64,000 nt of DNA, from positions 558,001-622,000 of the forward strand of contig JACATO010000648.1 of assembly GCA_018389105.1 (NCBI GenBank). The letters run 5' to 3'. The notes under the pieces are model-generated. The model was not told the origin of the DNA. It was given only the letters and a program-made list of their open reading frames with translations, and searched no databases. Every line of letters begins with the position of its first letter. Position 1 is the stretch's first letter. Of the stretch, positions 1-14,300 are shown in pieces. Source of the stretch: Nautilus pompilius. Taxonomy: Eukaryota; Mollusca; Cephalopoda; Nautilida; Nautilidae. Made by a program: the position numbers and the translations under genes.

Positions 1-633
1 TGGACATAAAATGTAAAAGAAATCAAAATTCCTCCTCTGTCCACGTAAACAAAGCTGAGATTTGGATGGCATGCAAAACAACAACAAAATGAACTTCTAA
101 AAAAATTGTCAAATTAAATTAGACTTGCGCACAAAGATTGGTAAACAAATACTTTGACTAATTTAGTTATTTAGTTGGGAAGAAACATCTTGGATTAGTA
201 AATTCTCAAGAATACAAATAGAATGACGACTATAGCATAAGTATGGTAATAACTGATTTTATTTACCAGATATAAGTTAATTTCTATCGCACACTACAGT
301 AATCTTTATTTAAATAGGGTAGAGAAATTTAAACAAATGTAGATCATACTGCGATAATGTTGTATTAAAGACGAGAATGTTGAGAGTTCTGGGGTGTTAT
401 AAAACATTACACACTGGCCAATTGTTTAATTTTCTTTATTTGATTCTTTATACACTGAATGTAGACTTGTAAACAAGAAATTGTTTTACCATGGGCCAGC
501 ATTAATGTGCGATAATATCATGGTTGGCTTTGATTATAATAAATAATCAAATATCTGTATTAAAAAATTAAGTTATAAAAATTATGTTCTAAGTTTAATG
601 GTTTGTGTAAATTAATTGATTTTCTGATTTCAG
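1..633 (+). other. MYCBP2 intron, 3' part
   Basis: AT-rich intron sequence ending in the acceptor TTTCAG at 628-633. I see no gene or recognisable repeat. Confidence 0.8.
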
Positions 634-2349
634 GGTGCAGTCAAGGTTCTTGGACTCATTCACGATGTCTTACCGGCCGTGGTTGCACTGAATGGCCAGG
701 GTGTGATCCCAGCCAGCAGCCAAGGGGTTCTTATTGATGGAGCTTTGCTAGAGAGTGACAGTGGTACCAGCTCCCAGCACTACACCATGGTGGAGAGTGA
801 CCATCCTTACAAACCTGCCACCGTAGCTGATTACACGGTGAGAGACTACAAACATGTGGAGCCTGCTGCTGTGGTCATGTTTTTGTGGTGTAAATGTGCT
901 GTTTTTTTTTCCTGTTTTTTTCTTGTCTGTTTAGATGAAGTTCCCAGAGGCTGTTAAATGGATGGTGTTGGAGTTTGACCCTCAGTGTGGCACAGCACAG
1001 GCAGAGGACACGCTTCAGCTCTATGTGCCGTCTCGTGTGAAGTCCAGTGTGCTAGCTGCAGCTCAGAGGCAGGAGTGCGATGATGATCAACAGGGCTCCA
1101 AAAACTGGCCAGTGCTCAAGAAGTTTTATGGAATCAACAACTGGCCCAGAGCTGCTGTGGTTCTGCCAGGTTGGTTGGAAGCAGTCTCTTGGTTATTTAT
1201 GCATTCAGTACATTGTCCTTCACTCACTCTGTACCATTCCTCTCGTTTTGCTGTCCACCGTTACACTGTCTTTTGTTCGTGTCAAATAACATTCAGTAGA
1301 TCAGCCATTCCTTGTTTTCCAGGTAATGAAGTGACATTTTCACTGGAGACTGCCTCCGACTATGTGAAAGACGACAAAGCCTGTTTTTATGGCTTTAAAT
1401 GTGCAGTAGTTGGATATGAATGGAGTGGGAAATCAGATGAGGTAAGTCTTTTCAGCAGGAAGTTTTGCAGGTGACTTTTAAAAAATATTTAGTGGGGAAA
1501 TTCCAAAATATAAGAATTTTGAATAAGCAATTTTTTTTTTTAAATCTTGAATTTATTTAAAATGCCATTTTTATTATTATTTTGTTTTTTTTTAAATCAG
1601 CGAGTACATGACCCAATCGTAATTAAGTCTTCAGCAGCTCTTGGTAGAGTTAAATTAGGAAATATGTTCCATCAGTAAATAAATGCAGATGGACATTGGA
1701 CATTATTGATACACAACAAAATACTTGTGAAATTCTATAATATCTCATGTGGAGGTTGCAATGTGTGTACACCTGATCTCATAATCAACTTTTGAACCAA
1801 GTTGCTGTGAAAACAAATTTGTAAGAACTATCAGAAATGAATATGCATAGAGCTTTGTAGAATACATAAACAGGCTCATCTGTGTACGGGAGAGGCCAAC
1901 TTGTTCTGTAGAAGCCAATATTTTCGTTTATGGGTGTGGCCCAAAGACCATGAGGACTAGGAAAATGACATCTCTTCACAGCCAGCCATCCATCCACTTC
2001 ATCTCAGAATTTTACCCCTCGTACAGTTATGACTGATTGAGGTATGTCACACCTTTTTTTCTTCCAAACACCCAAACTTAGAATTTTCTTAGGAAAATTT
2101 TAAAAATATGTACAGTAAACTGCCAAGTGGAAGAACTTTAACATAAAATAATGAAATAAGATTTTAAAATTTCTGATCTGTTAAATCAGAAGGAAAAGAA
2201 AAATTTTATATAAAAACAAAAAAAAAAAGTATCTAATGAGGTTTTCATTTGTTTATTTCAGACAATTTTGCAGTTGGAAAAAGAATTCTCCTACCTTGGT
2301 GGAATGTGTTCCGCAGCTCTGATGAAGAGAGACTTGACATTACCAGCAG
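634..2349 (+). CDS. MYCBP2: MYCBP2 exons 1-4 of window: PHR domain 2
   Basis: Exons 634-837, 935-1169, 1323-1441 and 2262-2349 encode residues 1-215. The first 50 or so residues lead into a PHR beta-sandwich, the family-specific domain that occurs twice in this ligase and binds partners. Diagnostic strings are [35 protein letters not shown] and [20 protein letters not shown], followed by [14 protein letters not shown]. Because the tail runs straight into the filamin-like repeat, this is PHR2; PHR1 must lie upstream of base 1. The exon at 634 begins on a codon boundary after a TTTCAG acceptor. Confidence 0.95.
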
Positions 2350-5300
2350 GTATCTTTAGTCTCTAACTTGTACTTAATGCATTGCTTACAGAAACACCCT
2401 TTTTTAGCAGCTAGGTAAATGATAGAAATTTTTCTTTAACTCATGTTTGTTAAGTGATTTCCTAAGTATAAACCAGTTAATATACCACAAGGTGGCTCTT
2501 TAAACAGCAGAAATCTGGCAACTGCTGATCATTTATAAATGAGGGATGGGGCAATTTTTCCCATGGGAGAGGATCTTAATTTTAGCACCAAATGAAAGTA
2601 TCTTGGTTTTTTAAGACCACGCTCTAGTTTTCTGCTGTGATGTTGACAATTGTTTACTTTCAGTTGGAGCAGAAGACATAGAAGAAGACTTTGACTCAGC
2701 AGAGGAAGGGGCTCAACTGGTGAGTTTCATGGTGGTTTTCTCCTTCCTTAGGGCCCAGGAGACAGACAACTTGGGAAGAGTCAAGTTAAACATTTATGAA
2801 AGTATTTGTCATTTTATGTTTATTTTTTTTTTATCATATATGAATAATATTCATCCATTGCAAACTTGTTTGTTTCAGGTTTTTAATGCACACTCATCAC
2901 TGCTGGGGAAGGGGTTTGCCCTCTCCCACCCACCGACAATTATGCAAGCTCTGGAGGGTAACTTGCCATACTGCTGGCAGTCCAACGAACGGGCATTTCT
3001 GAAGGACTTTGTTGCCTGTACACCTGGAACCAGTGGCGGACGGTTGGCTGGGTAAGCCCATTATTCGCCAGCACCCAGAGAAGTTTTTTTTTAATAGTTA
3101 TCTTTAATTACTTCATTTTTTTTTCAAAAAGAATGTTGTACACTGTTTTGTCAGTTATTTGTTTTTGATTGTGATGGCAGATGGCTGCAGCCGGACTCCT
3201 ATGTGGATCCTCGTCAATGTGAAGTTGTGTACAACAAGGAAGATTTGAAGTGTAGTTGGCCAGCCATTCTTACTGTCCTCAGTAAAGATCAGTATGGTCA
3301 GCTTGTTCATGTCCCCAACCTCAAGGTAGGTCAGCCAGTCTTTGGCATCTTTCTACAATTACATGGTTTATGCTTAATTTTATTTTCTTCATGCAAAATT
3401 TCTTCCCCCTCTCATGAAATGGTAATCATTGCATTACTTTGTTTTTTTAAACAACTGTTAATTAGTATAAACACTGGGCCAATGCAGCACTGATTTGACA
3501 TCCACAGGGTCTCTGCACTAAATGCCCGTGATCTTTAATGGATGCCCACATTGAATATACTGTAGTTTTGACTAAAAAATATTTGAACAATATTCAGAAA
3601 TAAACTCAAGGCTACATTGGTTGGGATACCAGTGCAAAAGTTTCTGCTGCTGCATGCTCATACAGATAGCATCTGACAATTACTGATGGTAAGTACTGCC
3701 CTAACTGACTGACCTCATAAGACAAGGAGATTATCTTGCAGGTTGAAGTGAAAGCAGTCCCTGTTGACCAAAAAGATACAGTAGGAGATGATTACAAAAA
3801 GATGCGACGGTTAAGTAAACCCGATGAGGGAGTCCTGACTTTTGGTGGGCACCCCCCACCTTCGCTAGACATTCCTTATGAGATGACGATCAAAGACAGG
3901 AAGGACACGTTCCATGCCATCTGTATGATGAAGGTCTGTACCTTTTTAAAATTCCAGTCTCTGAGCTAGCACTAATGTTTTTTTCTAACTACATTATTTT
4001 TGATAGATAGCAAGTGGTTCAGGTTGATATAAAGTAACTAACCTGCCCTATCTTGGTGCTGCATTGCAGGCGTATGAAAATTATTCATTTGAAGAGCTTC
4101 GCTATGCTGCCCCAGCAGTGCCTCGCCCAAGTGAAAACATGCTAGTGCGGTCAAACAGTGATGGGACATACAGCTCCAGCTGGACTCCAGGCAGCGTTGG
4201 TTTCTACAATATTTACGTGACGATTGATGGCTTTGATACGGGTAAGTGAAAAATGGCTTCCGTCTTTGCCAGGTTGGTGGTTGATGGGTAAAATCCCACA
4301 ACAGCAGCTCATCATGACTCTTTTAGTTTGGTTAAAAGCAAATCGGAAAGTTCTTTTTGGAATTTATTCCTTTTGCCCCTTCATTGTTCCTCTCTTCCAG
4401 GTGAGGTGTTCAAAGTGGAAGTGAAGGAACCGCCTCAGGGAGTCACCCCACCTCTGCAAACAGCCAAAAAGGCCCACCAACCCAGCAAGGTACGTTCACT
4501 GACCGGCTCTCATGCTTTATCTATAATAAATATTTAACTACAGTAAGTTTACATGTAAATTTCTGATGTGCGTGGTTTTATAATGACTGATCCATCAGAA
4601 CAGTTTATGGTTTTAGTCAGTCACCGTGCAGTAACAATTCTGCATCTTTTGCTATTCATGATTATGCAACGTTTAATCTATAAAAAATATTTTAATTTGA
4701 AACAAATGTAAGAACAAGCACTTCATGAGCATAGAAGAAAATGCATCTTGATGTTGATAAAGGCTAATCTACTGAGTGTGTTGTTAGTAAGTTATGGGTT
4801 CAAATTTAATGTGTACCTCTGTTCCGCTGCTGCACAGGTCAATGTAGTAGAAACTAACTAATAAAATTATTGAGAACATGAAATTGTGCACAACATGATT
4901 AGAGGACATAGAATATCTTATGTGTTTGAGCTCTCAGTATTACAATGGTGAGGTCTGGCTGGTTATACTGGACATCACACCAGTCCATGAAATGTGAATG
5001 TTTGAGAATACAACACATTCAAATTAAACAATTTCTTTAGAAAACTAGTAGATTCTGGCTGAGGTTTATTTATTGATTTGGCAGCTATGATAAACTTTTC
5101 AGTAAAATTTCAAAATTCACATCTCAATAACTGCTGAAAAGATGCTTAGCAAAAGGAGAATAATTGGCAGCTCATTAATATCTTTCTAACTTGTCAATGA
5201 TGCACAGTATGCACGAATTTAATGGTAACTCATTTGTTTGATTTTAAATGATGCTATATTGTTACTGTATGGATTCCAAACTAGGACACAAGTGTGTACA

Positions 5301-8300
5301 AGTAATGTATGCTGGAAATCCAAACATTGTGAGGGTGTTGTGTGCCCAACTTGTGACAAGTTAGCAGGCATTCATGAAAAGCTGGCATATAAACCTCAAT
5401 TAAAGATGAAGAATCCTTAAAATGTTCTTTAGTTGTTGCTTTAAATCAGTATTTTGCAGCAGTGTTACAGTAATCAGAAATTATTTCTTTCTACCTTTCC
5501 CAAATTTTTATGAGGTTGTCAATATTATTTCCAGATGAGGAGATTTGTTGGACAGTATAGTGCAGGATTACGTGTTCGGATCAACCCTTCCCTCCAGAGC
5601 GAGCAGATTGGTGCTGTGAAGCCAAATGGAACAATTTCTTTTATTGATGAGGTAGGCAGAAACAATGTTAGCATCTCTGGGCAGGTAGGTAGTATATCAC
5701 TGTCTGACTCTTCAGAGTGAGAAGACAGGTGTAGTGAAGCCCAGAAGAAAACTCTTCTCATTTTGACAGCCGATTAATTTTGTTTAATAATCTTCTAATG
5801 GTAAGTGGTTAAGCTTTCAAACATGGATGTTTTTTTTAATGCTCTTTAGATGGCAAGAAATGATGTCCAACTTTTCCATACTTTGAATTTTCTCTGAAAG
5901 TTCAGAGATTTGATTTTAAAAAAATGTTTTTTTAAAGATTCACAATGACGATGGTGTGTGGATTCGACTGAGCCTCGACAGCATGAAAGACTGGTGCAGT
6001 AACGGCTTTTCAGAGGAAGGCTGGTGCCTGCAGTACAACCAACACTTGGGTAGGACTCTGCTTGTCCCCATTGAGGAACCTAAGTCCATTCTAGATGAGA
6101 TTATCAAAGAGACTCTCTTGAGAAAGATTCCAGAGTTCATGCGAGATTCGACAAGGATACGACGAGGTACGCTTTGTTGTTTCTGCTCTGTTCTAACTTC
6201 CTCCCCGACTAACCACTGATCAAAGCTGACAGATCAGAATTCTTTCATCAGTTGTCATTCTGTAATGACAGCTGCTGAAGGAAAAGTGTTAAGATCATCT
6301 GAGTTGGAGAATATATCAGACGACATGGCACTGACAAATGTACCTTAATCGTAGTTACCTTTTTCTTTTGTCATGAGAACATCTTTTCTTTCCCCTCTCA
6401 TGGCTTTGTACATCTCGCACCACCAGGTGGCCCCGGCAACTACCAAGTGATTAAGTGTGGTTCTTCAGGTCATAACATTCGGAGTCGGCCCAGTTTGAAA
6501 GCCACGCCCATTGGGATGTTGGTACTTGGCAACCAGCTCACAGCAACTGAAGATGTAAGACTTGATTTTTTTCTTTTTACTTTTTGTATTTGCTTTTTAT
6601 TTCCTTTGGCTTGCAAAATGTTTACATAATTCTATCAACATCAGTTATTCAATACAAATTTTTTTCTTTTTACTTCTTTGGTTTGTTTGTTTCGATGGAA
6701 AAAAAAATGTTGAAATATTTTTGATCTGAGCTACAGAATGATGGTTGGATTTCAGACTTCATTCAACACAATTCATTGCTTATTTTATTACACTTGAGCT
6801 GCTGCTTATTTTTTGAAATCCTGTTAGCAGTCACCAAACAATTGGTTTATTTTAGATAAGAGGGCATTAAATTGTACGGCTCAAGTGACTCTGGACAATT
6901 AAATTATGTGCAAATATTTCTTGAACCTCCCTAGCAACAGAAAGATGCTCCTCTTCATGCTGTTGGTTACAGGCAGATCTGTTCTTCTGTTTCAGGCCAC
7001 AAATCACGATGGCACCTGGGTGAAGCTGGATGCAGAGAGCATTCAGCACTACTGCCACATGACTGAAGGAGAGGCATGGTCACTGAGCCGTGACAAAGAT
7101 GACATCATGTATCTGCAACACGAGTCGGATTTAGCATTTAGTGAGAGCTTCAGTCGGCGAGACAATTTCTCTTGCAACACCTTTCCAACTTCAGCAGTCA
7201 AGGGCTTTGACTTCTCGCTGGCTCACTACAATACACTTCCCATGTTTGGACAGAAAAGTGATGGTACGTACGTGTTCTCAAGCCCTACTCTCAAGTGATG
7301 TAGCACTGCAAGTTTTATCAATAACAGATATGTAATCTTTATCAATAATTTTAAACAGTCTGGTATAGAAGTCTTGTAAAGTGAGCATTGCTGACATGAG
7401 CTGAAAATGACATTTTATGAAACACTCTGTTCTGGATTTTGCAGGATTTGGTCGTAGCTCCAGTTGGCCAACACGGATGTTTTCCTTCGGACCAACAGGT
7501 AAGTTAGTTTTGAAGCGTGATGTTGAATAAAAGGATATTTTATCTATTTTTAGAAATAAAGCTCATTTAGGAACTTACAAACTGATCTGTACACAAGGTA
7601 AAATTCAAGAGTTAAAAAAGAAAAAAAAATTTAATCTTGGCTCTTGCTCAAAACTAGTTCTTTGTGTTTTAGAAAGTTACCACATTTCAATGGTGTCTGT
7701 AGTCTTCTCTCAGCCTAACAAGACTACACTGGCTTTCAAGAAATGGGCTGTGATATTCAAATGCATTATTATTTTAAAGATTCTTTCCAAGTCTGTGGAA
7801 GTGGATGACTTCGTTCTCTACTATTCATTCTTTCGTCTTTCACCTTAAAGAAAGCTATATTTTTAATGCAAAAACTCCACATCAGTTGGGTATAAGAAAC
7901 TGTCTTTTTAACATGTGAGGGTGTTTCAGAATATAAAGGCAGTGCTTACATCAGCATGTTGTTGTGTGCAAGTAGCCAGTATGGCTGTGTAGCTGTCAGT
8001 GTGGACCTGATAAGAGCAGTGGCCTTTGATTCGTTTTCTGCAGGCCACAGGTGCTCTGCCAACTAAAATCCACCAGAGAACGTTGTTGACCCAACACAAA
8101 GAAAGAACTGCATGGTGCAAAGAAAAGTGGGTGGACAGGTTTGGTCCAAGACACCCCAGCAGTGCGACGTGCAGCATGGCAGTGCGAGGCTGCACAGTGC
8201 TTGGAGAGTCGTCGATGGTTTGAACAGATTGTACCTCAAAACACCACCACCACTTCCTTGCAGTCCAGATCTCGCCCTGTTCAATTTTCATGTTTGGACT

Positions 8301-11300
8301 CCTGAAAGATGCTGTCTGAGGTCAAAGATTTGCCATTGATCATGATTTCCAACAGGTGGTGTAATTGTGGTTTACACTTGTACAAAAAGCTCTTATCAGG
8401 ATGGTATCTTCATTAGTTGGATGTAGTAATTAGCTAACTTTTTATCCTAGATGTTTTTTTGTTTTTTTTTTTTGTCTCTTTCATTAATTGGAGACCAGCA
8501 GTTGAAAATGGCACTATAATTGTAGAAACATTTTAAGGATTAATTTCTGATTTTGGCATAGTTACACAGGAAAAAATATCCCAAACCAAACTTTCCAAGA
8601 TAATTTTCCCTGTCCAAATCCACCTATGGAGTATAACCATCTACTATGACTTTCTCTCTCTCTCTGGAAGTATTCAATAAGAACAGAACAAGTTGAGACA
8701 TTTGAAAACATCTCTATATGGTGGTGATGTATTATGTTAAGTCAGATTAACCATGTGGTGGTGGGAGTAATGTGATGGGAGCCCCGCATCCTGAAATGTA
8801 ACCCCACCAGGTGATGTCTGAAATAAATCTTGTATTTTTTGAGGTGGGGCACACATCAAGTTGCTCACAGATATCTTCAGAAATGAGAATGTTAGGATTT
8901 CAAGCAGGATCTACCTCTAGCTTTTAGTAATCTGCTGCAAATCAACTAGCAGCTTAGGTAAAATCTTGTACAAATATCAGAAATCTGAGAGTTTTAAGCA
9001 GAAAGGTGGCATACGAGGTCTGTCAAAAAAGTATCCGACCTTAGGCTGGGGGAAAAAAATTACGTACTTGCTGGACTTCAATTGCTAATCCCCTTTGAAG
9101 TAGGCCCTTTGTGCCTCCACACACTTAGTCCAATGATCCTTCCACTGTTCGAAGCACTTCTGGAATGGCTCTCAGCTCCACCATCACATTCCGCATGATT
9201 CCTCCCAGTTCTCAAAGAGGGAACTTTTCAGCGGCATCTTCATTTTTGGGAACAACCATAAGTCAGAAGGAGCCATGTCTGGAGAATGAGCAAAATGCCT
9301 TTCTTTGCCAAGAAACCTTGGATCAGCTGTGACGAATGAACCGGGGTGTTGTCATGATGCAGCTGCCAGTTTTGCGAGGCCCACAGATGTGGTCTCTTGT
9401 GCCGAACTGCATCATGAAGACGTCAGAGGACTTCCTGATAGTACTCCTTTGTAACTGTTTGTCCTTCTGGTGCGTATTCATGATGCACAACATCTCGGTA
9501 GTCGAAGAAAACAGTCAGCATCACCTTGATTTTGCTCTGGACTTGACGTTTGTTGCTTCCACTGTGATGACTGAGCTTTGGTTTCTGGGTCATACCCGTA
9601 CACCAATGTCTCATCTCCAGTTATTATTCTGGAACTCAGGATCCCTGTTGGCAGTATCCAGCAGGTCCTGCGCAACCTCAAGACAAAGTTGTTGTTTTTC
9701 CTGAGAAAGCAGCTTGGGCACAAATTTCGCTGCCACTCTGCACAAGCCCAAATCCTCCTTTAAAATTGCATGTGCAGAATCTTTACTGATCCCAACCTCG
9801 TCACCAATTTCCTGCACCGTCAAACGATGATCCTCCATCATCAAGGTCCGCACTTTATTGATAACAACTGCACTGCGGCTTGTTGACAGCCCCCTTCCCA
9901 GAATGCTGGTCCCTCCCCCCACCGGTGTGCGGCCATCTTTGAACCTGTTGTACCAACTATTCTTTTATTTGGGTAACACCCATGACATTGTCACCAAAAG
10001 CCTGTTGAATTTTGCGAATTGTTTCCGCTTGGGTATCTCCAAGCTTTTGGCAAAACTTGATGCAAGATCGTTGCTCCACACGTTCCGTCATCATGGGCAA
10101 AATGAAAATGCGACGAGTAAGTAGTACAGCATCTCACACGCTGGCTGCCTGACAGCGACTGATGCTCCAGCAAGCCCACCAAAAACCACGCATACGCATG
10201 AAGGCATGCAGCTCCACTATGCACACTTTTGCCTCCCTAACATTACTACCCACGGGGAAAAAATAAAGTCGGATACTTTTTCGACAGACCTCATACTTAC
10301 TATTCCTGGTTGGTTCGTTCAGATTGAGCAGCAGTTGGTTGTAATTCTTTTCAAATAAAGGTGATTTAGTTTTGGTTTGGCTTCAGACTTTCATATCTGT
10401 TTAATTTGTTGGTATTTTTCAGTTTCTTGCTCTGTAAATTGAAGTGTCATCAATTATGAGATGCCATAATCGGTGAGGTCAATTATTAAATCGGAGCAAT
10501 GCAGTTATCGATTTCACAAAGCTATTGTGATCAGTTGGTGATTAGTTTTTTATCACTGTTATTTTAGTGTGTGTGATTTTGCTTTCCAGGTCCTGGTGCA
10601 GGTGCAGGGATGTCCATATTTGGACAGCATTCAACTTCTACAACCAATAATTTTGCAGCTTCCGGACTGGGGAAGTCCAGAGTGAGCAACGGCCCACTGA
10701 CAGAAAGTGAGAGGATTGGAGGAGGGAGCTTTGGTAATCTAGGCATGGCAGGACCGAGTGGGCTGAAAGCCAGGAAGGGAATGATGGGCTCACCAAAGTG
10801 CTTCAAGACAATGAAATCATCAGATCAGTGCAGCCTGCCCACACCAGGATCTCCCAAGTCAACCAAGAAGGAAATAGCAGGGATTCCACCAGAGTTCCAA
10901 GGGATTTCTGTAAAGGAACTTGTGAAAGCTTTAGGTGAGTTACCATGAATTTTATGGAAAGTTCTATTTTCAAAGCTTCAGTAAAAGAATCATAAAACAA
11001 AGAGCAGTCAGGTGGGGGGTTAGGGTTAATGTAGAAAGAAGACAAATACAAGTGATCCAGTGGCATCCTGGATGAAAAATAACTTCCAGGTCAGCTGAAT
11101 GCACATGGCTGAGTGATTCCTTTTTTCTAAGTTTCCAAGAGTTATTCTGTTTGATGTGGATGGAGAATGTTTCTTGTGAAAAATGTTACAGATGCTGAGT
11201 TATAATTCACGGAATCTATGAAGTTGATTTTATGTACAGCCTTGGCCAGCTGATAAATCTTAATGTTTTATGCATTTTTTTTTCTTTTAAGCCAGATAAA

Positions 11301-14300
11301 ATGTTTTGGTTTCATCAAGTATCTATTAACAAACACAGTAAAGAAAAATTACAACAAAAATGAGTTAGAACTACGAAGTCTTGTTGTTTTGTTATGATTT
11401 TGACCAGAATCCTTTGTTTTTAATAACTGCTTTCATTCTACCTAGCATTGTTTTAACTAATGTCCATATGATTAAATATTTTCCCGAGCTGCCTCAATGA
11501 CCATTTCCAATTGTTCTTTGTTCATTGCTATATATTGCCCCATCACTGCCTGTGTGATCTCAACCAGATTTAAATCTGGAGAATTCCAAGGCCAGTGGCT
11601 TTTATTGCTCTTGAACCAGCAGAAGACTCTCTTTTCTGTGACAAGGAACCTCCATCTGTAAACATCAAGTTTCTCAGCAGATTCTACAAAAATGTGTTTA
11701 AGATTCAAACACCAATTTCTATTCACTGATGTTCCTTTTGGCAGGATTACCAAATTGTCTTTACCATTGGCAGAGAAGCAGGCCCAGATGGGAATGCTTT
11801 ATGGATTATTCTGGGTTGGTAAAATACAGTTTGATTTAAATCTTTAACTTGATCTTCTGCCTCTCAAAGCACCATGATTATCAAACAGATTAAGTTAACT
11901 TTGATCTACAAATATCAACCCCTTGGTATAATCTTCTATTTGCCAATTTTGGTATTTCCTACAAAATTGAAGTTTTGCTTGTCTTTGTATGGCAGAAAGT
12001 CCTGTTTTTTCAGCTGTCAGGATTAATGTTTTGCTAAAAATAATTTCAACACTGACTGAAGAATCTGATGAATGGATAGCTATTTCTATACAAAGAAAAG
12101 CTACGAAGAAATTCCTAGAAATATCCAGAATTTTCTAGATTCAGAAAAACGCAACAGAAAGATCAGAAATAATATTCAATATAATTAAAACTTCCAGAAT
12201 ATTCTGGTTGATGCAGATTTTTTTATTGTTGTAAATAACACTTGTTCATATTCAAACTGCTAGTTCCCATGTACTTGGCGTTTATTTTACAAATTGTTTA
12301 TCGTATGAAAGGGGAAAGAAGTTTCATCGTTGGACAATCAAACACAGCTAATTATTGAGTGGGCTGAGCTGACTGGCCAAGGCTGTACCTTTTCATATTG
12401 CTGTTGGTAGTGGACTTGTATTATTTGGTTTGAATCTCTGGGTCCATTCTTAATTATTTTTTAAATCTATTACACCAGCAGCCATAAAGTGGAAAGTAAA
12501 TGTGGTGGTGGTGGTGGTCCTGGAAATGAGGCTTGCACTTTAAGTATCAGTGTCTTTTAGCCACCAGTCAGTGAATTAGAAAAGCGGTTGTACACTTTTC
12601 TTTAAAGATGAGAGGTTTTCTGCTAAAGTTCTAACAAAATTTAGTTCCAAAGTATCAAGTTTGCACCAAATTCTTTGTCGGATAGCAAAGGTCTAGAATT
12701 TCTTGCTTGGCACTTGAAAATAGCTGGACCATATATTTGAGGCACCTCCTCATTTCAATTGTGTGACCGGGAATGGATTATTTTAAATTCCAGTTGAATA
12801 ATCAATCCTAAATGAAGAATGCAGATCCGAGAGTATCAGGAATCCCTGTGGTGGTTATTTTGAGCTAAGAACAGTCACCATTGTGACATGCATGCAAAAG
12901 AAGAGAGAATTTACATTATTAAAAAATTTTTTTTTGATTCCTTGAAAAGTGTGATGGATTTTAATTTTGTATGGAGCTTCCTAGGTAATAGACAAGTCTA
13001 AAGACAAAAACCCTTCTTAATAAAAGAGAGCTTGGTGAACATCTGCTTAGTTTTGCTTTAATCTTTTTACTCATCTTGTTTATAGAGAAAGACTTTGTAG
13101 TTGAAATAACCCCTTCACTAAGATTGTTTGTTGTTGCTGTTTGTTTTATTTTTACTCTCCTCACTTAGCTGCTGCTATTTTCTTTGTGTAGTGTTTTGTT
13201 TGAAATATCAGATCTCTGATTGATTGTATGTTCTGTACATTAGTCAGACACAAAATGCTATAGATCAGAGTGCAGCAGGTTATGTAGACAAGCAGTTCTA
13301 TTTCTATAAAATGTCTAGATACACTTACTGTATCGACAGCAGTCCACTCCTTTGGACTTCTGCTTAGTCATGATGCTAAAGAGTTTTTTTGGGGTGGGTA
13401 TTGTTATTTTGAACACAATCTAATACAACTACAGAACAAATCTACTTTATTATGAAGATTCTTTTTACAATTGCTTACACTAGTGCACTGTCTTCTTTGC
13501 TGAATGCCCTTACTTTGTTCTTTGTTGTCAGTCTTTCGTAAATAACTTCCTTGTGCATTACAATTTTTCTTCTACCTGTGGTAGCTCAATTAGCTGGACT
13601 GTTTGTTTATCAGAGGAGCATTCTCTGAAAACTTGTTTAGGTTCACATCCGGGCTGTCTCGAGGTGGCAGTTCAAAACTGATGTGAATGAAGCATACAAC
13701 AGATAGTAGCTCCCCCATTCGTTCAGTTAATTGATGATGGAAGTAATTGTGTAGGTACAATGATTGGCCTATCTATCAACAAGTTAAACAGGTGTGCTGA
13801 GTATATGTACCTGATGTCTGCTAAAAGAATATGTATATAATTCTTAATGGCAAGCAGGTGTGTGTGTGTGTGTGAACAGAATCTTAGAACTGATACAGAG
13901 CAGCGACTTCCAAAAGCTTTGTGCTCAGCAGCTTGTTAAAAAAAAAAAAATTTTTTTTAGACACATTTCTAATCTTTTATAGGCAAGCACATCTTTTGCC
14001 ACCAGTATCTGGAGCAAATGACATGCACAGAGACATCTCTTAGACTGAAACAGGTTTAACAATATCTCCATCATTACTAAGAGAATTACATGGCCCAATA
14101 TTTGATAATCAGAGCTGTTTGTGGGTACAAATATCAGACTACAGCAAACAAATTCACATTGGCCCCACTGCACTCACTTTGTGGGTGACTCCACATTGAA
14201 GGGCTCTTCTTAGCATCATATCCCCTCAGTATTTATGTTATCAGACAGCTAAGAGAAACTAAATGCTTCTACCTGCACTTTGCTACATTAAAGCCAGACA

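Noticed and set aside
8026..8339. Overlapping ORFs on both strands of 65-121 codons as a host gene
   Set aside because: The plus strand matches a decayed mariner C-terminal region; the minus-strand frames are shadows.
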